This document shows positions 1-9,984 of a stretch of DNA of 64,000 nucleotides, in pieces. The notes under the pieces are model-generated. The model was not told where the DNA came from, made no database searches, and saw only the letters and a list, made by a program, of their open reading frames with translations. The position numbers and the translations under genes are program-made. Origin of the DNA: Periplaneta americana (taxonomy: Eukaryota; Arthropoda; Insecta; Blattodea; Blattidae); contig NC_091117.1 of NCBI RefSeq assembly GCF_040183065.1, positions 100,195,001 through 100,259,000 of the forward strand, read 5' to 3'. The first letter of the stretch is position 1. Each line of letters opens with the position of its first letter.

Positions 1-493
1 ATTTAGTTTAACTTTATTACTAGTGAACCATTTATTTAATTAATCGTTTGTCTTCGAAATAGGCCTACTTTTTATAAGCTGCAGCTCATCGTCTTCTATA
101 AGCAGTAAGGACAGAAGGAGCAGAAATAAAGGATGCCGGTGTCCAAATGCAATTTTAATATTGTATTGGTTTCACTGGGTCTGAAACGAAATTGTAGTGG
201 TTTTATCCGTATTTAGTTTAAGTACATTACCAGTGAACTATTTACTTTGTTTATGCCCGGAGTTGTTACACATTTATGCATGAAAAAAAAGTGCTGGTAT
301 TTAACAAAACTATGGACTTAACTTCATAAAATTTTCATGAAATATGATGTATCAGTTGTCTTTTTCCTTTTGACATTGCAGTTATATGCAGCACACACAA
401 CAGGCATGTTTCTTCTTTGTTTTTTTTTTTTTGTAGTACTTAGCTCCGTTATACAACATTGTAAGCAGACGAATTTTTACAAAGGTGGGCGCT
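1..493. other. No gene recognised, AT-rich
   Basis: I see no supported coding region, RNA gene or transposon end here. The stretch contains short T-runs and reads as ordinary non-coding AT-rich DNA up to the start of a small TIR element. Confidence 0.5.
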
Positions 494-495
494 TA

Positions 496-914
496 TACTT
501 GTTTTTTTGAAAGATGGGACATGACAGTTCAGCGGCCGAGCTTGGAACTACAGTGCCATATTGCCTATATGGACTACCATGCTGCCAGCTGATGGAATGT
601 AGCAATTGTCGTTAAGATGGCTGACGTTACTGTAAAACATTCATTGACAGTTGACGCGAAGGTAAGAAAACAATTAAAAAATCGACAGAGAATCAAAGAC
701 GAAACGTACCAATGCTAACATTATATGCATAATAAATGTCGCCAATAGAGCTATTAAGTACTCACCATGTGCGAACTGTAAGTTTGGCAACTCAACCGTT
801 GTTACCATAGCAACAGGCCTACCACGCTATGTGACATTCAGTTGTTTTTTCGATCGCAACGCTCCTGTCATGTCCAATCTTCAAAAAAAAAAAAAAAAAA
901 AAAAAAAACAAGTA
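496..914. mobile_element. MITE with TA target duplication and T/A-rich TIRs
   Basis: The ends are inverted copies of each other: TACTTG, a T-run, then a GA-rich segment and GGACATGACAG on the left, and the reverse complement on the right, where the A-run is expanded to about 27 bases. TA dinucleotides flank both ends (494-495 and 915-916), as expected of a Tc1/mariner-type target duplication. At about 419 bp, with no coding potential, it is a non-autonomous element. It lies 9 bp from the TIR-like sequence at 924. The family assignment is inference. Confidence 0.6.
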
Positions 915-1737
915 TAGTTCAGACACAGTCTAATATATACAGTCGCGCAACTTCAACACTTTTTTTGTCACCATTCACGACACTAGCGCTCAAGCGGCAG
1001 GCAAGGCACTGGTCATAGGGTTGATACAGCCAGCACGTGCTTTGAAGGTATGCGAGATGTTGTAATAACGTTTTAATCGTGCGTCGGAATAAAGGCAATG
1101 TGTGCAATGACGAAAATTGCAGTAACAACAAGTTTAAATCTCCGAATTTGTCGTTCTTAGATTCCCCGACGACCAATAGAAAATCATAACTCAGTCATAA
1201 CCTATAATAATCCACGCTGTACGTAGCCTACGTATTGTATTCTATAAAACATTTATTAGTTATCAGTTACCTATTGTATGTCAGGAAGGAGAGTTTAAAT
1301 AAAAACAAAGTAAATACCTGTTACAGTATATTTTTGTTTTGCAGAGATCATGTGTAAATGTGTAACCATTCCGATTTTGGACAATGTATCTACAGTTTTT
1401 AATGCAAGTAATTCCATAATTTTTGTATTCGTGGTTTTTTCTTTATATTTTTCAAAAGTTGAATGTTATATTGCATTCAAGTAAGGATTATGGTGTTAAT
1501 TTTTTCAAGAATTTATGGCGTATTATAATCCTTTTGCAAAATATTCACTTCTTGAATAAATCCAGACTGTGTCGATAAATTTCTGATGTGTTGGTGTAGA
1601 TTCATGTGGCAGACGTATTAAGTTCTCAAGAAATAAAAGAGCCTTTTTAAATTTAATATAAAAAGCAATCTTTTCTGTAATAATTTGCACGACTTTTATT
1701 GGTGTTGATTTTACATTACCAGTGATTATTTGAGCCG

Positions 1738-1962
1738 TTCAGAGCAGAAGTGGTGTAAGTCAAAATTAGGTAATGAGGTTTAAAGTTGAAAATTCTGTAA
1801 AATACAGCGCAAAGTAGCAATTAATATATCCTTCGTGCTATTCACTGACTACTAATAGTTTAAATAAATTCAATATTAACTGCTACTTTGCGCTGTATTT
1901 TACAGAATGTTTACTTTAACCCTCATTACCCATTTTTGACTTACACCACTTCTGCTCTGAAA
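1738..1962. mobile_element. Palindromic MITE, about 85-bp arms
   Basis: The left arm starts TTCAGAGCAGAAGTGGTGTA and runs through CTGTAAAATACAGCGCAAAG. The right arm is its near-perfect reverse complement, ending at CTCTGAA. The arms are about 85 bp around a loop of about 50 bp, with no coding potential. Such hairpin-forming elements are non-autonomous DNA transposons. I could not read a clear target duplication. It lies inside the larger TIR element. Confidence 0.7.
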
Positions 1963-3017
1963 ATAAAATTAGGCCTACATTTTCTGAGTTAATTGAAGTT
2001 ACAATTTTTTTCAACAATGTTGTGTATTCATTTGTTCTCGCCTACGTCATAATAACAGTAAGTGCATATAAATTACATATTATATAGGTAGGGTAAGTTA
2101 AAATTAAGCTTATGTGTGAAAACTGGAAATGTAATGTAAAATGCGGTAAACTTGCCATAAAAATTTAAACCATAATATCAGCACTATTAGCGACTCAAAA
2201 TAATAATAAAAAAAATTGAAAAATAATGTACTTCATAAATCAATGTCTGTCAAAATAAGGTTTAAATCTTCCCCTTTTTTATTTTTAAGTTTACCTCAGC
2301 GGCCGAGTTTACCCCAATTTTCGGTATGGAAAATAGTTAATTTCTCAGGAAATAGGGAGAGGAGTTCACCACGCGATGTACCCTACGAGATATGCCCTAC
2401 AATTTTGACTCTTCTCACAGGAAATATAGAGTTCCAATGGTTTATAAATATATTTAGGAATGAATTGAATTAACCGTCCACGTACAAACAATTATATTAT
2501 TTCAAACCATGATACGTGATCAGGGCCATGATTCAGTTGTAAGGAGCAGAAAGAATTACGTTTATTCCCAGCTTCTGAAACTTGTAGATTAACTGCGTGT
2601 GAAATTCTTCCAGCATTCTAAAGTAGAATTAGTAAGAACCATATACACTTATTGTATAGCATAAAAATATAAAATAAATTACGCAAAACCCGTTTTCTGA
2701 TGTGTTATCATATTGTATATTTTATTTAGTAACAACAATGTAATTTATTCGTCACAACAATAATTGCTTTCTACAATTCACCTTAAACGCTCTCGTCAAC
2801 AATTGGATCTTCACTCACACAGTATTCGTTATAGCACTCCACCGACGACAATGACAATTGACTTGGACTATTACGCACAACAATGAACTGTTAATCTTAA
2901 CTAATATTTACAAAGCACTATTTACAAATCAGAACTACCAGTTCTCAGTTCACAGTTCTTCTATCTCAGTCACTCGAGTTCACAGTATCTCGAACCACAG
3001 ACCTTCAGAGACAGTTC

Positions 3018-3112
3018 ACTGTACTCGAACTCGGGTCCCTCCAACTGCGGCCCACTGCACTCGAACTCAGGTCCCTCCAACTGCGGTCCACTGCACTCGA
3101 ACTCAGGCCTTC
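3018..3112. repeat. 36-bp tandem repeat inside the LTR
   Basis: About two and a half copies of a unit beginning CACTGCACTCGAACTCAGGT. The same array occurs in the other LTR (around 6318-6412) and, decayed and reversed, in the LTR relic near 20330-20420, so it is an old feature of the LTR family. On the element's own strand it lies downstream of the TATA box. Confidence 0.75.
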
Positions 3113-3240
3113 GGATGCTGACGCAGATGCGGACGCACACTCGAGTCGAACTCCGGTACACAAGACTGGCTTCCTTGCTCTGGCTTTCTCACTGACTGAA
3201 TAACTGAAAACTCAGAAACTCTAGTTCGCTGGCGCCTGCT

Positions 3241-3248
3241 CTTTTATA
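3241..3248 (-). promoter_or_regulatory. TATA box in the 3' LTR
   Basis: TATAAAAG on the minus strand, about 265 bp from the LTR start, followed by GC-rich DNA. The identical box in the 5' LTR is the functional promoter position; this copy could drive reading into flanking DNA. Confidence 0.55.
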
Positions 3249-3513
3249 GCAAAATCATAGTTGCGAGAACCTTCTACAGTTGTGTAGAGAATTATCTCGA
3301 TATCTCTACATCGACAGACTCCTGGAATAGTCGAGAAGGTCGTTCCACATTCACTGCGTTAAGTAGCAGCTGCGCGCAGACTCGTTGCGTTGACGTAATA
3401 CACCCTCTCTCTTCTCTCCACCGCGCGATGTCACTCAATGTTCCGTGGAGCCTGTGCGATCTGCTTTCATGCGGGACGCTGGTCGTGAGTTAGAATCTCA
3501 CGTCGCTGTCACA

Positions 3514-3530
3514 TTGCTCCCTCCTTAGGA
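3514..3530 (-). other. Polypurine tract for plus-strand priming
   Basis: On the minus strand the sequence AAGGAGGGAGCAA directly abuts the TG of the 3' LTR, the expected place and composition for the plus-strand primer. A near-copy of the same block (AAGGAGGGAGCA) occurs about 80 bp away at 3596-3607, beginning at the gag-protease stop codon. This short duplication could mark the junction where pol was lost. Confidence 0.75.
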
Positions 3531-3603
3531 CTGCTCGTCTCGGGCAGTCCCTTGGTAGGCTGCTAGTCGGTCCAACGTTTGGGGTCCTCCGGCTGCTCCC
3601 TCC

Positions 3604-5985
3604 TTATGGTGGCGCCACCCCATCCTTGGCTTGGCTGGGCAGCGATACTCGTACTGCGTGGGCGCCATCTTGCTCTTCCCCTTGGCCCTCCAAGGAGAGC
3701 TCGCTGGCCACGGGTTGGTCCTCGGCGTCCATCAGGAACACTTCATCCCGACCAAGACGGAGTATACGGCGCCGGACGTCCACCGTCGCATCGAGTAACC
3801 GCATGGCGTCGAGTCCCAGGACGACGTCCTCGGTGATGTTGGCGACGAACACCCACATCTCCAGTTTCCTCTTCCGCAAGGTCAGGTCCAGGAATACCTC
3901 TCTCTGGATGGGCAAGCTCTCGCCTGAAGCAGTACGTAGCTCGTATTGGCGCAGCGGCGTCCTCCCAGGTAGGCCACGCACGACGTCTGGTCTGGCGATA
4001 GTGAGCATCGCCCCGGTGTCCACCAGTACTCTGCATGGACGGCCTCTTATCCGTCCTTCGGCAATCAGCCCATCGTCGCATCTTCTGTCGACCGGTTTCA
4101 GGACGAGCCGAGGGGACGGTGATGATGGCGCCGACGTGCTCCTCCGAGCATCGGCCCCCTCTCTCTCCTGACTGTTGCCAGGTCGGTCGCAACTCCTCCG
4201 CAGGTGCCCAGGTTCACCGCAGGACCAGCAGGTGGGCACCCGTCGTCTCCGTTGCTCAGGCGACTGTTGGTTTCTCTCGGTGTCAGCCACCTCTCTCTCC
4301 TGCCGGTGGCTGGAGCGGTTGCAGTCCCTCCTTAGGTGTCCCGGTCTCCCGCAGGACCAGCAGTTGGGCGTCCGTCGTCTCCGCTGCTCTGTCGACTGTT
4401 GGCGCTCCTCGACGTCGGCCACCTCTCTCTCCTGCCTGTGACCGGATCGGTCACAGTCCCTTCTCAGGTGTCCCGGTCTGCCGCAGGACCAGCAGGTGGG
4501 CGCCCGTCGTCTCCGCCGCTCCGTTGACTGCTGGCGCTCCTCGACGTAGGCCACCTCTCTCTCCTGCCTGTGGCCGGATTGGTCACAGTCCCTTCTCAAG
4601 TGTCCCGGTTTGCCACAGGACCAGCAGGTGGGCGCCCGTCGTTTCCGCCGCTCCGTTGACTGCTGGCGCTCCTCGACGTCGGCCACCTCTCTCTCCTGCC
4701 TGTGGCCGGATTGGTCACAGTCCCTTCTCAAGTGTCCCGGTTTGCCACAGGACCAGCAGGTGGGCGCCCGTCGTCTCCGCCGCTCCGTTGACTGCCGCTC
4801 GGGTGGCTTCGGTTGGCGCCCCCCAGCATCCGTCGCCGTGACGCTCCTGATCCAGTGCGGTGTTGAGACTCCCGCCGCCGACTTGGCCGCCTCCATCCTG
4901 AGGGCCGCCGCCAGAGCTGCGTTGATGGTACGATGCTCTGCCAGGAGTAGCTGTTGTCTTATTTCCGGGTCTCGAACTCCGCTGCCGAAGGTGTAGGCCG
5001 CCTCTCCAGCGATGAAGTCATTAGGTAGGCCCCTGAGCGCCTTATGGGCCAGTTGTTCCACCGCCATCGCGAATTCTTGCAGGGACTCGCCTGACTGTTG
5101 GACCCTCGTTTTCAGTTGGGTCCTGAACGCTGCCGCAAGTTGATGGTCACCATAACGTCCCTCCAAGGCCGCCATTATCTCAGCGGCTGTCCCATCTTCT
5201 GGAACGCTGTGAAGAATCTCCGACGCCTGTCCCTGAAGCGCGGCCAGCAGCTGAGTAGTTTTCTCTGCTGGCGTCCACCCATTGTGCTCTGCGATGGCCT
5301 CGAACTGGCGACGGAATATCGCCCAAGACGTCGTACCGTCGAACTTCGGCGTCTTGACGTTGTGATGTCTGGCTGAAGCCGATGGTTCCGCAGGGGCACT
5401 ATATGGAGTCCTCAACCTTGTGGCCGCTTCTTGCATGGCACGTCGAACCTCCTCGGCAACTATCTGTTTATGTTCTCTAGCCTGGCGATCCACCAACGCG
5501 AGGATGTGCTTGTTTTCTTCAGCATGTTTTTCCATCACCTCACTCGTCTTGTCCAGCAATTCGCTCGTCTGCTCTTGACGGCGCTCGAGATCGCGGATTT
5601 TGGCGTCGAAATGGTCTACCTCCTGCCTCAATTCGGTTACTGCCTCGTTTATAGTTGTAAAATTCTTGTTTAGGTTGTCAAGGTCGGCTTTGAGTTCGTC
5701 TTTCACGATGGCGACAATTCCATCTACGTGGGCTGAAACGCTTTCAATTTGCGTAGTGACGTCATCTTTCACTCCGCTTATGTCGCCTTTCACTCCGCTT
5801 ATGTCACTTTTCATCTCCGTTTTCACTTCACTTATGTCACTTTTCATCTCCGTTTTCCCATCACTTATGTCGTTCTTAACCTCACTGATGTGCTTGTTCA
5901 TGTTATCTTTTACTTCACTAATGTGCATGTTCATTTCTGCTTTCATTTCTGCGATGGCTTGCAGGATCTGCTGTAGGTTCTCCAT
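3604..5985 (-). CDS. Gag-protease polyprotein with five zinc knuckles
   Basis: Single open frame of 793 residues if started at the ATG at 5985. The frame stays open upstream to 6039, but that part overlaps the primer-binding site and LTR, so the MENLQQ start is preferred. Residues of about 10-100 are a charged repeat region (KTEMKSDIS-type units) that probably forms coiled coil. A retrotransposon Gag core follows at about 210-380. Five tandem CCHC knuckles (C-x2-C-x4-H-x4-C, CWSCG..GHLRR.C) lie at about 405-600, and a retropepsin with LVDTGA near residue 653 and VVLGLD further on lies at the C-terminus. The frame is GC- and CpG-rich against AT-rich surroundings. It should form particles, bind RNA and cleave itself. 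No pol frame follows. Confidence 0.88.
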   Translation of the reverse strand: MENLQQILQAIAEMKAEMNMHISEVKDNMNKHISEVKNDISDGKTEMKSDISEVKTEMKSDISGVKGDISGVKDDVTTQIESVSAHVDGIVAIVKDELKADLDNLNKNFTTINEAVTELRQEVDHFDAKIRDLERRQEQTSELLDKTSEVMEKHAEENKHILALVDRQAREHKQIVAEEVRRAMQEAATRLRTPYSAPAEPSASARHHNVKTPKFDGTTSWAIFRRQFEAIAEHNGWTPAEKTTQLLAALQGQASEILHSVPEDGTAAEIMAALEGRYGDHQLAAAFRTQLKTRVQQSGESLQEFAMAVEQLAHKALRGLPNDFIAGEAAYTFGSGVRDPEIRQQLLLAEHRTINAALAAALRMEAAKSAAGVSTPHWIRSVTATDAGGRQPKPPERQSTERRRRRAPTCWSCGKPGHLRRDCDQSGHRQEREVADVEERQQSTERRKRRAPTCWSCGKPGHLRRDCDQSGHRQEREVAYVEERQQSTERRRRRAPTCWSCGRPGHLRRDCDRSGHRQEREVADVEERQQSTEQRRRRTPNCWSCGRPGHLRRDCNRSSHRQEREVADTERNQQSPEQRRRRVPTCWSCGEPGHLRRSCDRPGNSQEREGADARRSTSAPSSPSPRLVLKPVDRRCDDGLIAEGRIRGRPCRVLVDTGAMLTIARPDVVRGLPGRTPLRQYELRTASGESLPIQREVFLDLTLRKRKLEMWVFVANITEDVVLGLDAMRLLDATVDVRRRILRLGRDEVFLMDAEDQPVASELSLEGQGEEQDGAHAVRVSLPSQAKDGVAPP
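4170..4800 (-). repeat. 132-bp tandem repeat encoding zinc knuckles
   Basis: Five units spaced 132 bp apart (GCAGGACCAGCAG recurs near 4221, 4353, 4485, 4617 and 4749 on the plus strand). Each encodes 44 residues, made of one CCHC knuckle and an arginine/glutamate-rich linker. The unit nearest the protease is the most divergent. The two nearest the Gag core are almost identical at DNA level, which points to recent unit duplication. Confidence 0.88.
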
Positions 5986-5995
5986 TGTCGATAAT

Positions 5996-6013
5996 GTCCC
6001 GATTCTGACACCA
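5996..6013 (-). other. tRNA primer-binding site, leucine-type
   Basis: One base inside the 5' LTR the minus strand reads TGGTGTCAGAATCGGGAC, starting with TGG to pair with a tRNA CCA tail. The pairing sequence ...TCTGACACCA resembles animal leucyl-tRNA 3' ends. The tRNA identity is from memory of tRNA sequences and not checked. Confidence 0.7.
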
Positions 6014-6014
6014 G

Positions 6015-6814
6015 TGTAAATTTTATTTAGTAACAACAATGTAATTTATTCGTCACAACAATAATTGCTTTCTACAATTCACCTTAAACGCTCTCGTCAA
6101 CAATTGGATCTTCACTCACACAGTATTCGTTATAGCACTCCACCGACGACAATGACAATTGACTTGGACTATTACGCACAACAATGAACTGTTAATCTTA
6201 ACTAATATTTACAAAGCACTATTTACAAATCAGAACTACCAGTTCTCAGTTCACAGTTCTTCTATCTCAGTCACTCGAGTTCACAGTATCTCGAACCACA
6301 GACCTTCAGAGACAGTTCACTGTACTCGAACTCGGGTCCCTCCAACTGCGGCCCACTGCACTCGAACTCAGGTCCCTCCAACTGCGGTCCACTGCACTCG
6401 AACTCAGGCCTTCGGATGCTGACGCAGATGCGGACGCACACTCGAGTCGAACTCCGGTACACAAGACTGGCTTCCTTGCTCTGGCTTTCTCACTGACTGA
6501 ATAACTGAAAACTCAGAAACTCTAGTTCGCTGGCGCCTGCTCTTTTATAGCAAAATCATAGTTGCGAGAACCTTCTACAGTTGTGTAGAGAATTATCTCG
6601 ATATCTCTACATCGACAGACTCCTGGAATAGTCGAGAAGGTCGTTCCACATTCACTGCGTTAAGTAGCAGCTGCGCGCAGACTCGTTGCGTTGACGTAAT
6701 ACACCCTCTCTCTTCTCTCCACCGCGCGACGTCACTCAATGTTCCGTGGAGCCTGTGCGATCTGCTTTCATGCGGGACGCTGGTCGTGAGTTCGAATCTC
6801 ACGTCGCTGTCACA
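6015..6814 (-). repeat. 5' LTR of the retrotransposon
   Basis: 800 bp, TG/CA bounded, holding the promoter for the Gag-protease transcript. Its plus-strand AATTTTATTTAG end gives AATAAA on the element strand near the LTR 3' border, a possible polyadenylation signal. Confidence 0.93.
6542..6549 (-). promoter_or_regulatory. TATA box of the 5' LTR
   Basis: TATAAAAG on the minus strand, 265 bp into the LTR. This is the best candidate core promoter for the gag-protease transcript. Confidence 0.6.
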
Positions 6815-6931
6815 ATATGTAGTGTGCACACTTTTAACTTGCCTGCCGCTAGAGGGCTACTGTCGCGCCAGCTGTCAAATGTTGGCATATTTTATACGTA
6901 TGAGTTGCGTGACTGTATCTATTAGACTGTG

Positions 6932-9900
6932 CTGGCGCATAGCACGATCGAGAGTCTATTTATTTGTCTATGATCGAGAGTATGTCTCTGTGAGTCATGA
7001 CAATTTCTGTCGCTAGGTTCGCCTCCCTGCCCTATGAAATGATGAATAGTATCATTACAAAGCATTGTGCATAGTGAAAATAATTCGATTAATTGTGCAT
7101 TACTCATTGAGTACGAATATTACAAATATGCCAAGCACATTACAGTGTTATTTGAAGTTTGTTCAGCTAAGTTATATTCGAAAATTGTCTGTGTTTTGCT
7201 ATGTGAAGAACTCTGTACCAACAGGTCGTATCTTTATAGGTTAAGGTAAATGTCAAAGTTCTCTCATATAACAAGCAATGCTATGTTAAAAGTGGCGAAT
7301 TGCATTTTCCGACTCTCGAATGATGTGACCCGAAATGTAAAATAATTTCATGCATTGTTTCACTTACCAGGCATTACTGATAAAGGCCTAATGAAAATGT
7401 GAACGACGTGATGTAAACATTGAAGATAATGTTGTTACTGTTTTCCCTTTCTCTTTTAGAAAATACCGACAAAAGTAATGAAATATCTTCATGCTGTACT
7501 TATTAGGTAATTAATGTATATTTGTCTGTATTTTAGACGTGTGTATTGTTACGTAATTATCAGTGAATTAGGTTAGAGAACTTAACAAGGTTAGTATGAG
7601 ATTAGGTAATGCACCTCAAACTGGTAACTAATAATGGCTGCTGCGAAATAGGCTGAGGTGGTTATCGTGTGAATCAAATTATATCTAGAATATCTAGTTT
7701 TATTATATACGGATACGTAAAGTTTTTTTTGTTTGTTTTAGCATGTGTTTGTAATTTTGTGAGGTTATGTCTAGCCTAATTTATTTTTATTCTTGTATCA
7801 TTACCAATACATTAATTTATTTTATATTCATTTCAGGTGTTACGGAGGTGTTACATCTATGGTGGCAACTCTACTTATGTTAGGATATGAAGCAACAGTA
7901 TATATTCAATTTCATCATTTGCTAAAAATTAAAGAAAACTGTATGTCTTCGACTCATTCCATCGTCATTTCTTCTTATGTATGTGAACCACGTTCATTCT
8001 AAAAGTGCTACATTAAATGAACACTATAGACAACGTGATGGAACAATTTACAAGTTACTGTTAAAGTGCTCAAAATTTTCAAGTGGTGCTATACCCATTG
8101 TTTCAAAATGTACATACATATTTTTACATTTCTATAAGAGGTGTCATAAATTATTTCAGCATATTTGTAAATTCTTCAAAATTAATTCTTCTAATTAATA
8201 CCATAAAGTAATGAAATAATATAGCCTAGGCCTATATGTGATTTTATACTACCGGTATTGATGTTGATCTTGGTAAATTAATCCAATTTCACAGTGTTGT
8301 CTTTTGTATTGTGGTTCATAACAATTATAACAGTATGTACGTGGAAATGTTTTTAAAATAATAAATTCTAGCTCATGATTTTAAGTGGTCGTTTCAATGG
8401 GACGTTATATTGGAAAGGTGATCACAAATGGATAATTTACTGCAAGATACAAGAACTGAATATAAATGAGTGTTCCATTGAAAGTGAAAGTGAAAATTTC
8501 GTTTTACAAGAGCTAAGTAGGCATAATATTTATTTTAGAAATTATTTGAAAACTACAGAATATGAAGAATATACCTGTAACCATAGAAATCAACTGCGAA
8601 TGGTGAGTGGCCAGGTTTCATTAATAATTGAAAGGAAGTAAAAATTATTTTCTTCTTATCATCCTGTTTTCAATATTTAAATTTAAGCACCTTTCTCTTC
8701 CTTGTTATTTCGTGAGAGATTACTTCATACTACCACATAAGTTAAGCTAAATCTTTTCTGTACAGATAATAAAAATTACATACATAAGTAGGCTACTTGA
8801 ATACTGACGATACAAACTTCATATACATACCTCATCAGGTATATTCAAGAAGACATCTAATGTACTGTAACCAGCACATGATTAAAATACTGATCAGATG
8901 TCCAACAGTTTCTTACTGCACTCTTCACTTCAAAAGTTTGGCACATAGTTAACGAAAATCTTGATCAGGAAATCATTCATAAAAAAGTTAAATGTACACG
9001 TTTAAAACTTTCCTATAACATAGGGCATCCTCATTGTTACTTTTAAGTTTTAGGAATGTACGCTTATAACTGTATCAAAATCTGAAATAATCATAATACA
9101 GTATTTATAACACGAGGGTCCTTGTAGATAGTCAGTTCCAGTGTTCTATATGTAATTAAGAAATGGCCCAGTTTATTGCACTTTCAGCACTTTTCTATTT
9201 AGGGGCTTCTGATTAAGTTTCCTAATCACTTCGTATTTACTGGAAATATCTTTGGCAATATTGTCCAGTAGTGGCTTCACAAGTTTTCCCAAAAGAAAGA
9301 GGGACATTTCCTCATCTTTACATGTGTCGCACTTCAGTTCTTGCGAAAATCTTGGCTTCAGAAAAGAATACTACAGCGTTTACTATTACTATGCTCAATA
9401 GATTAATCAGTAGGCCTATAGAAATGTTTTCACCACTGCAAGAAAAAATCGCGTAATAATTATACTTCTCAATTATTGTGACGTTCGTATTTTTTTTAAA
9501 AGAGAGGGAAAAGTTACGCCTTCTTGCAAATGCTTAATTATGAATTCTAGGAAATTAAAGATAATGCAGTACCTTAATTAGTTGCAATATCTTATTTAAT
9601 AACAATATTAATAATATTAGGTGAAAAGGGTAGGCTATAGTGCGTATATGTAAGATGTGAAGTTAATTTATTTCCGGAAATGTTTGGTGTACGAACTGAA
9701 GTACAGAGCAGACAGTCCCTCAGTTTATATGTAATATGTTTTAATATCAAGAATGACATCCTTTTATTGTAATATAATTGAGGAGTTGACGTTTGCAAAT
9801 TACGTCTATTGTCCATAAAATATTGTACGAAGCATTTAATAAGCAATGGTGAGTCCTTTAAATGCCCCAAATGTCAATGTCTTTTAAGTGTTCTGCTATG

Positions 9901-9977
9901 AATATATAGGGCAGAACAGCGCTCCGAGCGGCGGAATTGGCATTACGAGGGAACCACTTCAGACTCGTTTTTCAAGC
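6932..9977. other. 3 kb without a recognisable gene
   Basis: AT-rich DNA. The longest frame (8375-8641, plus, 88 residues) has no recognised domain, no obvious start context and no neighbours of known type, so I do not call it a gene. Short frames at 7793-8198 and 9271-9456 are similarly unsupported. No TIR pair or SINE was recognised. Confidence 0.45.
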
Positions 9978-9984
9978 TCTATGC

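Larger units (their letters stand above)
2714..3513 (-). repeat. 3' LTR of the retrotransposon
   Basis: It is 800 bp, bounded by TG/CA. It differs from the partner LTR near its end (TGTATA against TGTAAA on the plus strand), at a CGATG/CGACG site and at a GTTAG/GTTCG site. It contains a 36-bp unit repeated about 2.5 times around 3018-3110. Short open frames inside it are identical in the partner LTR and are not likely to be genes. Confidence 0.93.
2714..6814 (-). mobile_element. Young gag-protease LTR retrotransposon lacking pol
   Basis: The two 800-bp LTRs (2714-3513 and 6015-6814) start and end TG...CA when read on the minus strand. By eye they differ at only three positions, which indicates recent insertion. 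ATAT flanks both sides (2710-2713 and 6815-6818), a 4-bp target duplication. The internal part is only 2.5 kb: a primer-binding site next to the 5' LTR, one long frame for Gag with zinc knuckles and an aspartic protease, then a polypurine tract at the 3' LTR. No reverse transcriptase, RNase H or integrase is present, so it must depend on enzymes supplied by a related autonomous element. The Gag and protease types and the 4-bp duplication suggest Ty3/Gypsy affinity, which is inference. Confidence 0.9.
924..6931. mobile_element. Older TIR DNA transposon interrupted by an LTR retrotransposon
   Basis: The left end begins CACAGTCTAATATATACAGT and continues through CGCGCAACTT. The right end at 6931 carries the inverted sequence with two or three differences. 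Both ends also share an AGCGGCAGGCAA-type block within about 100 bp inside the TIR, which supports one family. Removing the retrotransposon (2714-6814) and one ATAT leaves about 1.9 kb, close in scale to the related 1.3-kb element at 18939-20267. No convincing target duplication flanks the pair (GTTCAGA against CTGGCGC), so the two ends could come from different copies or a rearranged one. No transposase frame is visible. Confidence 0.5.

Noticed and set aside
2858-3161. Repeated open frames in both LTRs (87 and 63 residues)
   Set aside because: They are identical in the two LTRs and lie in the LTR repeat array with no recognisable domain. They are chance frames in repeated DNA.
4035-4841. 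268-residue plus-strand frame opposite the Gag gene
   Set aside because: It is the shadow of the 132-bp zinc-knuckle repeats on the minus strand. Codon structure and domains belong to the minus frame.
8375-8641. 88-residue plus-strand frame of unknown type
   Set aside because: No domain, splice context or conservation evidence. Similar lengths occur by chance in this AT-rich DNA.
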